A stretch of DNA of 6,189 bases from Nitrospira sp. GTDB taxonomy: Bacteria; Nitrospirota; Nitrospiria; Nitrospirales; Nitrospiraceae. The stretch spans positions 1 to 6,189 of the forward strand of contig JAJFBJ010000163.1 in assembly GCA_020697375.1 (NCBI GenBank), read 5' to 3'. Each line of letters opens with the position of its first letter. Position 1 is the first letter of the stretch. The notes beneath the pieces were generated by a model. The model did no database searches and was not told where the DNA came from. It saw only the letters and a list, made by a program, of their open reading frames with translations. Shown piece by piece: positions 1 to 4,584 of this stretch. Position numbers and translations under genes: made by a program.

Positions 1-192
1 CTCGCCACGCTGTGGTTCATTAACGATGAAGCCTCGTCCGAACTGGTGTCAGAGTTTTACAGACAATTGCACGACCGGTCGATATCAAAGGCACGTGCTT
101 TGCAGCTTGCACAGTTGAAGTTGCTGTCGGGGCAAGTCTATGAGCATCCGGCATTTTGGTCGGCATTTCTGTTGTTGAACAATTGGCTGTAG
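1..192 (+). CDS. CHAT-domain protein, C-terminal fragment (start lies outside the window)
   Basis: Frame 1 is open from the first base to the TAG at 190-192 and gives 63 residues, beginning LATLWFINDEASSELVSEFY and ending HPAFWSAFLLLNNWL. This is the usual end of a CHAT domain, a caspase-like peptidase fold: a strand with a W-x-(V/I)-N/D-D-E motif, a helix carrying FY-x-x-L, a helix with S-K-A-x-A-L-x-x-A-Q, then H-P-x-x-W-x-x-F and a terminal W. The catalytic His and Cys would lie upstream, so activity cannot be judged. Family members often have N-terminal TPR repeats, but none can be seen here. The DUF928 gene starts 24 bp downstream in the same direction, which suggests one operon. The family call rests on motif recognition over a short stretch, but the match spans the whole visible part. 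Confidence 0.8.
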   Translation, partial: LATLWFINDEASSELVSEFYRQLHDRSISKARALQLAQLKLLSGQVYEHPAFWSAFLLLNNWL

Positions 193-216
193 CCGTCGCG
201 AATAGAGGGTGCCCTC

Positions 217-948
217 ATGGCTGTCTGGACGCGTCACTTCATGGTTTCCAATGTAGCCGCAACGGTCGTTCTCGCCCTGTTATTTGCGGGAAGCGGCGAA
301 TCGGCCGCCGAGGTGGTACTAGAGATGCCGGCTTACCAGGCCCCTCGGCATGTCACACCGAGAGCGAGGATCGGTGGAGGCTTGCGCGGGGGCGACGGTG
401 AAGATCCGGCGGTTGCCGCATTGGTTCCGGATCACGTCGGCCTCACCATCAAACAACATCCCGCATTGAATTGGTTCCTTTCCAAGCACACGTCGTTGCC
501 CATCAGATTCACATTGATCGATGAACGTTCCATTCGTGCCCTGATCGAACAATCGATCATCCCTCCTAACCAACCCGGTGTCCATGCCATCCAGCTCAGT
601 GACTTCGGCTTTACCCTTGAGGCGAACGTCCAATACCGATGGTACATTTCTGTGGTTAAGGATCAGGATTCTCCCTCGCGGGATATCGTCACCGGCGGGA
701 TGATCGAGCGTTGCGACTTCAACGAGTGCCTGGCACTGGATGCCACGACCACATGCAGCCGTGACGCCATCATGGCGAACGCCGCCAAGGGATTTTGGTA
801 CGATGCGATGTCCTGCTTATGCGACTTGATCGAGAAGAATCCCGAGGATATGGGGCTGCATAAGCAGCGGGCATCCCTGCTCAAACAGGTCGGGCTGCAT
901 GACGTGGCGGACTGGGATCTGGCGCAATCCCATGCCCGCCGTCATTAG
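217..948 (+). CDS. Exported DUF928-family protein
   Basis: A 243-aa protein with a signal peptide: charged start MAVWTRHF, hydrophobic core at about residues 12-26 (VAATVVLALLFAGSG), and probable cleavage near SAA at 29-31. It therefore probably acts in the periplasm or at the cell surface. DUF928 features follow in order: a PRARIGGGLRGG element (49-59), ALVPDHVGLTIKQHPALNWF (68-87), a beta-rich middle (95-145) with RWYISVV, the SPSRDIVTGGMIER strand pair (152-165), and a helical end with AAKGFWYDA (189-197) and a VGLHDVADWDL element (225-235). DUF928 has no established biochemical role; in cyanobacteria it is often found beside CHAT/TPR proteins, as here. A GAGGG ribosome site (205-209) lies 7 nt before the ATG. 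The in-frame ATG at 241 would shorten the n-region, so 217 is preferred. Five cysteines (166, 171, 180, 200, 202) cluster in the last third. Confidence 0.85.
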   Translation: MAVWTRHFMVSNVAATVVLALLFAGSGESAAEVVLEMPAYQAPRHVTPRARIGGGLRGGDGEDPAVAALVPDHVGLTIKQHPALNWFLSKHTSLPIRFTLIDERSIRALIEQSIIPPNQPGVHAIQLSDFGFTLEANVQYRWYISVVKDQDSPSRDIVTGGMIERCDFNECLALDATTTCSRDAIMANAAKGFWYDAMSCLCDLIEKNPEDMGLHKQRASLLKQVGLHDVADWDLAQSHARRH

Positions 949-1118
949 CCCGCGTATCCCTGCCGGTTCGTCGCGCAGTCCCAACATAGGGGCAGCGTGC
1001 GGAAGCGCTCATGAATAATTCTTTAGGTCCTTCCCCAGGGAATCTTGTATTCAATCGGATACTCTTGAATCTGATCCGATACTATTTTCCTTCTGTCAGC
1101 ATCTGCTTCGCATAGTGG

Positions 1119-1162
1119 TTCGCTGAATTAAAGTCTTACATTCCCGGGACGAAGTCAGCGAA
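1119..1162. repeat. Perfect 8-bp inverted repeat TTCGCTGA-N28-TCAGCGAA
   Basis: TTCGCTGA (1119-1126) is exactly reverse-complementary to TCAGCGAA (1155-1162), with 28 nt between that contain a CCCGGG palindrome (1143-1148). It ends 43 bp before the -24/-12 element. A role as an activator binding site is inference. A repeat of this length in a region this size could arise by chance, so confidence as a functional site is low. Confidence 0.3.
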
Positions 1163-1205
1163 AATCCTCACAAAGCGCTCGTCAGATCCTTCACCTGTCG
1201 GATAA

Positions 1206-1221
1206 TGGCACGGCAGTTGCT
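1206..1221 (+). promoter_or_regulatory. Sigma-54 (RpoN) -24/-12 promoter
   Basis: TGGCACG-GCAG-TTGCT matches the sigma-54 consensus TGGCACG-N4-TTGC(A/T) at every fixed position, with correct spacing between the GG and GC dinucleotides. An exact hit to 12 fixed bases is not expected by chance in 6 kb. It reads toward the genes at 1292 and 1484. Transcription should begin about 12 nt after the GC, near 1230-1233, giving a leader of about 60 nt. Sigma-54 promoters need an ATP-dependent enhancer-binding protein. No such activator is encoded in the window. Confidence 0.8.
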
Positions 1222-1291
1222 GGGTCATAGAGTGAACACCTTCTGGGACCCGGGCATCCAAAGGCCGAGTCAGAACAGAAAGGAGCCCAAC

Positions 1292-1417
1292 ATGGAACTC
1301 GTCATGGGCGGCCTGCTGATTGGAGTCAGCGGCATGTTGGTTCTATTGATCATCGCTGCATCCAAACAGACCGCCTCGCACCCGACTGCAACGCATCGAC
1401 CCCGCAGAGATTTGTAA
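1292..1417 (+). CDS. Small single-span membrane peptide, function unknown
   Basis: A 41-aa peptide starting at the ATG that follows a strong GAAAGGAG ribosome site (1278-1285) with 6-nt spacing. An upstream in-frame ATG at 1205 lies within the sigma-54 core and before the likely transcript start, so it is rejected. Residues 4-23 (VMGGLLIGVSGMLVLLIIAA) form one hydrophobic helix with a GGxxxGxxG small-residue pattern that could favour helix packing. The short tail KQTASHPTATHRPRRDL is basic, which predicts that the C terminus faces the cytoplasm. No family is recognised. The gene is the first after the sigma-54 promoter and is followed 66 bp later by the RHH gene, so the two are probably co-transcribed. 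It was called from its ribosome site, promoter and coherent membrane segment. Confidence 0.65.
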   Translation: MELVMGGLLIGVSGMLVLLIIAASKQTASHPTATHRPRRDL

Positions 1418-1483
1418 CTGCACGGAGATGTAAACGATCAGCGGAAGCACCTGTATCCGCCCTCTGCTGAAAGGAGTCGCACC

Positions 1484-1777
1484 ATGAATCGATTCGTATA
1501 CTTGAGGCGTGACAAGCGTCAGCGAATGACCGTGAGTCTGTCCACCGACCTTCTGGAGCGTGTCCGCGATGCCGCATACTGGACACCCGGCAGCACCATG
1601 GCCGGCCTCATTTCGTCTGCAATTGAGGACCTTATCAAAAACCTTGAGTCGCAGAATGGCCGGCCCTTCTCTCCCCGGCTACAGGATTTGAAGCCAGGTC
1701 GTCCACGCGCGAATAGGATCCATGAAGCGCCTGTATCTGATGCCATACAGTCAGTATCCAGTCAGATACAGGCCTAG
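1484..1777 (+). CDS. Ribbon-helix-helix (Arc/CopG/ParD-type) DNA-binding protein
   Basis: A 97-aa basic protein with an RHH fold: beta strand RMTVSLS (14-20), whose alternating residues would enter the DNA major groove; helix A TDLLERVRDAAYW (21-33); the turn TPGST (34-38); and helix B MAGLISSAIEDLIKNLE (39-55). A tail with GRPFSPRLQDLKPGRP (59-74) follows. RHH proteins bind DNA as dimers of dimers at repeated sites and often control their own operon, sometimes as antitoxins. No toxin gene lies beside this one, so an antitoxin role is not supported; a partition or transfer accessory role is also possible. AAAGGAG (1470-1476) lies 7 nt before the ATG. The last 16 codons fall inside a perfect inverted repeat and encode a Ser/Gln-rich tail that may not belong to the conserved fold. 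Confidence 0.8.
   Translation: MNRFVYLRRDKRQRMTVSLSTDLLERVRDAAYWTPGSTMAGLISSAIEDLIKNLESQNGRPFSPRLQDLKPGRPRANRIHEAPVSDAIQSVSSQIQA
1729..1773. repeat. Perfect 12-bp inverted repeat across the RHH gene 3' end
   Basis: GCCTGTATCTGA (1729-1740) and TCAGATACAGGC (1762-1773) are exact reverse complements separated by 21 nt, and the stop codon follows at 1775. A 12-bp perfect pair this close is unlikely by chance. No T-run follows, so it is not a standard terminator. It may be an RNA hairpin protecting the transcript end, an operator for the RHH protein, or a remnant of a small repeat element. The core octamer CCTGTATC also occurs at 1450-1457, just before the RHH ribosome site. Confidence 0.7.
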
Positions 1778-1793
1778 GCATAGGCCTAGGGCC
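1770..1793. repeat. Short tandem repeat AGGCCTAGG, 12-bp period
   Basis: AGGCCTAGG occurs at 1770-1778 and again at 1782-1790, separated by CAT, and each copy contains the palindromes GGCC and CCTAGG. It overlaps the RHH stop codon and abuts the right arm of the 12-bp inverted repeat. Together they make a compact symmetrical patch of about 65 bp. No function can be assigned. Confidence 0.5.
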
Positions 1794-2091
1794 CCTGGTC
1801 TTCGCCTGGCCTCGCTCGCTGTAAGAATTCTATGAATCCCTTAAAGATTCTCCGAAGAATCTGAGCGGCCACGTTCGGACTTCCCGCCAACCGCGCAAGC
1901 ACGCCTTTTGCCTTAGGTCACCATGGTTTCTCCGCACAGCAACGACGCTTGAACGTCCGGCAAAGGTCTAGATATGCCATGCGCCACGGATTCAGGTCTG
2001 TCGTGCAATCGCTCCCGACGCATTCCTCTGTTTTACAGGCTGTTCGAAGACCCATGGTTGGACTTCCCATCAGGAACCGCTCGAGGCCACA
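1778..2091. other. Non-coding stretch between the RHH gene and the receptor remnant
   Basis: No reading frame here looks like a real protein; the frames present are rich in Arg, Ser and Cys and start without ribosome sites. One small symmetrical element is visible: AGATTCT-CCGA-AGAATCT (1845-1851 and 1856-1862), a 7-bp stem with a 4-nt loop, preceded by the palindrome AGAATTCT (1824-1831). It has no T-run and is not a clear terminator. The rest may be decayed coding sequence, but nothing in it is recognisable. Confidence 0.5.
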
Positions 2092-2396
2092 ATGGGTTGT
2101 TCCTTTGCGAAGGGTTCTCCTTCCTCTGTTGCGCTGTCGTTCGCCCTGGCAGAATCGGCGCCTGCGGTTTCTCCCACTCACTCCATGGAAGGTCGTCGAC
2201 ACTACAGGGCACGAACAAAGGATTTCACAGCCCATTCAATATCCACATCATTACGGATGGAGATGTCCGACAGTCCGGCGCGACCGGTATTTCCACCGTT
2301 CTCCGCCGGTTTACAAGCCCGGAGGACATGCACATGACCGACATCGACTCAGTAGAAGGCGGCGCCAGCCACATGGGCGCTAGTTCTGGATTGTGA
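2092..2396 (+). pseudogene. Decayed N-terminal remnant of a TonB-dependent receptor
   Basis: Translated across two frames, 2207-2348 matches the plug domain of the intact receptor downstream. GHEQRISQ (2207-2230) corresponds to GYEQPISQ at residues 61-68 of that protein. After a frame change at 2231, PFNIHIITDGDVRQSG (from 2232), then TVLRR and a weaker MHMTDID, corresponds to residues 70-108. By hand alignment 21 of 39 residues are identical after the shift. At the shift, a full alanine codon in the intact gene is reduced to one base, a net loss of two bases. An ATG at 2092 in a third frame opens a signal-peptide-like stretch (VALSFALAESAPAVSP), so the ancestral start may be there, but this is tentative. 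The frame ends at TGA 2394-2396 and no barrel sequence follows. The divergence suggests an old paralogue rather than a fresh copy. Confidence 0.75.
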
Positions 2397-2448
2397 GATG
2401 TAGGCTACAAATACTGAATCAAAAGAGTCTGAAGTGATGAATTTCTGA

Positions 2449-4518
2449 ATGGCGAACGGAGAGCTTAGAAGGGCCGGACGTCCCATGCTGGCGGCGATGC
2501 TGACGGTCGGCCTGGCCGGCACCGCTTGGTCCGAATCGCCGCTTTCCGAGCGGCCTCAACCAGCCTCGGGCCTGATCAATGAAGAACTGGAGCTACTAAA
2601 GGAAGAGGAGACCGTGAGCATTGCCTCAGGGTATGAACAGCCGATTTCACAGGCACCGTCGAACGTCTATGTGATCACGGATGAGGATATCCGGCAATCC
2701 GGAGCAGTCGATCTTCCGACCGTGCTTCGTCGCGTGCCCGGCCTGGAAGTTATGCAAATGACCGGAGCCGATTTCAACGTCAGCGCCAGGGGAGACAACC
2801 AACCATTCGCCAATAAGATGCTGGTCATGGTGGACGGACGGTCCATCTATCTCGACGTCCAGGGAACCGTCTTCTGGAAAGCGATCCCGGTCACGCTGCC
2901 TGAGATCAAACGCATTGAGGTACTCAGAGGCCCTGCTTCCGCCGTCTATGGATTCAATGCGTTCGATGGAGTGATCAACATCATCACCAAATCACCGGAG
3001 GAAATGAAAGGGACGACGCTCCAATTCGGCGGCGGAGAGTTCGGAACGATCAGTAGCGCGGCCGTCCACGCGGGGACCGTCGGAAAATTCGGGTACCGCC
3101 TTTCAGTCGGCCGCGACCAGACGCAGCAGTGGCGGGACGCAGACGCTCTGGCGTTTCGATCGCACAAGTTCAATATCCAGACCGACTATGCCTTATCAGC
3201 GATATCGAAGCTTCACGTGTCGGGAGGACTGGTCGACTCCAATCGGTACGACGGGCAGGTCGGCGAGGTCACAAGCAATTCCATTCGTCCCTCGCTCGGC
3301 TATGCCAATGTCCTGTATGAGCATGGGGCGTTTCTCATTCGAGCTTGGTGGTCCGGCTATACGGACAATGCCACGATCAATCCCAGTCCTCAATTGGCGA
3401 ACCTGCTTCGAATCACGGATCGCAACGGACTGTCCACCAATTCCTTCGCCGGAAACACCTATAACGTGGACGTCCAACAAGCGGCAAATCTATGGTCCGC
3501 GAACCGATTGTTGTATGGCCTCACGTATCGCCACAACTCGCTGTCGAGCAGCACCATAAACCAGTTCAGCCGGGAAGACCGGCTGGGACTGTTCGTTCAG
3601 GACGAATGGCGCGCGGCGCCCGCCCTGACGATCGTCGCCGGCCTGCGTTACGATCTCCATACACAGATCAACGGAACCTGGAGCCCGCGTATGACAGTCC
3701 TGTATCAGCCGATCGACGGTCATACCTTCCACCTCACCGGATCTGTAGCCTATCGTCCTCCGACTCTCTTTGAATCCCACCAGGATCAACGTGTGACAAG
3801 CACGATTCCGACCGGGTTATCCGCGCCATTTCCGCCTTCCATTTCCTCGACTGTTCCGGTCATGGGATCAACGGGACTCGCTCCCGAACAGATCATTTCC
3901 TATGAAGTCGGGTATCAAGGCTGGTACTGGAAACATCGCCTTCGAATACGTGCCGATCTCTTTTTCAACCATATCTCCGATTTGGTCGGTAGCCGGATCG
4001 CCCCCGGCGGCGCATCGGAATTCGTCAATGATCAAGGTTCTGCGGACATCTATGGAGGCGAGGCCGGGATAGAATTCCTTGCCACCCGCTGGCTCAGCGG
4101 GTTTGCCAACTATTCCTATGAAGAAATCGGTCAGTCCTTCATCGGGACCGTCAGGCGGGGCGCTCCAAGGTCAAAAGTCAGCGCCGGCCTCCGGGCCGAG
4201 TGGGAGAATGGCATGAGCGGAGACATCAGTTATCATCATGTCGGCGCTGCGACCTATCCGCTTGCACAGACATGGACGATCCTCGCTGATATACCGACAA
4301 CCGCTGTCATCGCGCCTTCCGATCGCGTCGCCAGCTACAATCTTCTCGGCCTTCGTGCCGGCTACCGCTTCTGGCAGCAGAAGGCGGCAGCGGGCTACAT
4401 GCGTGATGCCGAAGTGGCCGTCTCGGTCTTCAATGCGCTCAACGACGAGCACAAGGAACATCCCCTGGGAGACCTCATCAGCAGGCGGGTGATGGGATGG
4501 CTCACGGTGAAATTTTAA
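2449..4518 (+). CDS. TonB-dependent outer-membrane receptor
   Basis: A 689-aa outer-membrane gated channel that takes up a scarce ligand such as an iron chelate, cobalamin or another complex, powered by TonB-ExbB-ExbD; the ligand cannot be told from the sequence. The signal peptide has charged residues (RR at 7-8, R11) and a core at 13-27 (MLAAMLTVGLAGTAW), with cleavage near 28-29. A TonB box, ETVSIAS, lies at 54-60. The plug runs from about 66 to 181: SNVYVITDEDIRQSG, DLPTVLRRVPGLEV, LVMVDGRSIY, and IEVLRGPASAVYG followed by GVINIITK, which are hallmark plug motifs. The remaining ~500 residues alternate as beta strands and end in LTVKF, the C-terminal Phe expected for barrel assembly. The ATG at 2449 directly follows an in-frame TGA and has no good ribosome site. 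The next ATG (2485) would remove the charged n-region, so 2449 is kept with some doubt. A decayed paralogue lies just upstream and a signalling gene 66 bp downstream. Confidence 0.93.
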   Translation: MANGELRRAGRPMLAAMLTVGLAGTAWSESPLSERPQPASGLINEELELLKEEETVSIASGYEQPISQAPSNVYVITDEDIRQSGAVDLPTVLRRVPGLEVMQMTGADFNVSARGDNQPFANKMLVMVDGRSIYLDVQGTVFWKAIPVTLPEIKRIEVLRGPASAVYGFNAFDGVINIITKSPEEMKGTTLQFGGGEFGTISSAAVHAGTVGKFGYRLSVGRDQTQQWRDADALAFRSHKFNIQTDYALSAISKLHVSGGLVDSNRYDGQVGEVTSNSIRPSLGYANVLYEHGAFLIRAWWSGYTDNATINPSPQLANLLRITDRNGLSTNSFAGNTYNVDVQQAANLWSANRLLYGLTYRHNSLSSSTINQFSREDRLGLFVQDEWRAAPALTIVAGLRYDLHTQINGTWSPRMTVLYQPIDGHTFHLTGSVAYRPPTLFESHQDQRVTSTIPTGLSAPFPPSISSTVPVMGSTGLAPEQIISYEVGYQGWYWKHRLRIRADLFFNHISDLVGSRIAPGGASEFVNDQGSADIYGGEAGIEFLATRWLSGFANYSYEEIGQSFIGTVRRGAPRSKVSAGLRAEWENGMSGDISYHHVGAATYPLAQTWTILADIPTTAVIAPSDRVASYNLLGLRAGYRFWQQKAAAGYMRDAEVAVSVFNALNDEHKEHPLGDLISRRVMGWLTVKF

Positions 4519-4584
4519 TGAGGAATGAGGAATTAAAGATGATGAATGAGGATTCAACTTCCTCATCCGCTGGTGGAGGTTGAC
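4518..4584 (+). repeat. Spacer with three ATGAGGA repeats and a small hairpin
   Basis: ATGAGGA occurs at 4518-4524, 4525-4531 and 4546-4552. The third copy forms a perfect 7-bp stem with TCCTCAT (4560-4566) over a 7-nt loop; the first two copies could pair with the same arm instead. An ATG overlapping the receptor stop (TAATG) opens 21 codons that end at TGA 4581-4583, one base before the next gene's start. The peptide is low complexity and has no ribosome site of its own, so it is not called as a gene. It could still let ribosomes run through to the downstream start. The hairpin lacks a T-run and does not look like a terminator. Confidence 0.5.

Larger units (their letters stand above)
949..1291 (+). 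other. Non-coding regulatory region upstream of the sigma-54 promoter
   Basis: No convincing gene occurs between the DUF928 stop and the membrane-peptide start. An ATG at 1205 opens a longer reading of the downstream gene, but it sits inside the sigma-54 promoter core and lacks a ribosome site. The region holds two inverted repeats: ATCGGAT/ATCCGAT (1054-1060 and 1074-1080) and TTCGCTGA/TCAGCGAA (1119-1126 and 1155-1162). Both lie within 45-155 bp upstream of the -24 element, where sigma-54 activators usually bind. No GC-rich hairpin with a T-run was found after the DUF928 stop, so its terminator is not identified. Confidence 0.6.

Noticed and set aside
156..401. 81-codon frame overlapping the CHAT end and DUF928 start
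   Set aside because: It is a shifted reading of two recognised genes, and its Arg/Gly/Cys-rich product lacks any motif.
1205..1291. Upstream ATG extending the small membrane peptide to 70 aa
   Set aside because: The ATG is inside the sigma-54 core, upstream of the expected transcript start, with no ribosome site. The ATG at 1292 has a strong one.
1069..1748. Shared near-match ATCTGATCCGATAC (1069-1082) and ATCTGATGCCATAC (1735-1748) as RHH operators
   Set aside because: 12 of 14 bases agree, but about one such pair is expected by chance given the lengths compared, and neither copy has further support.
1484..1777. Antitoxin of a toxin-antitoxin pair
   Set aside because: The RHH fold fits, but no toxin-like gene adjoins it: upstream is a membrane peptide without toxin family features and downstream is non-coding.
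1949..2383. 144-codon frame as an independent gene
   Set aside because: Only its GHEQRISQ part resembles anything, and that belongs to the decayed receptor. The rest is Arg/Pro-rich out-of-frame sequence without a ribosome site.
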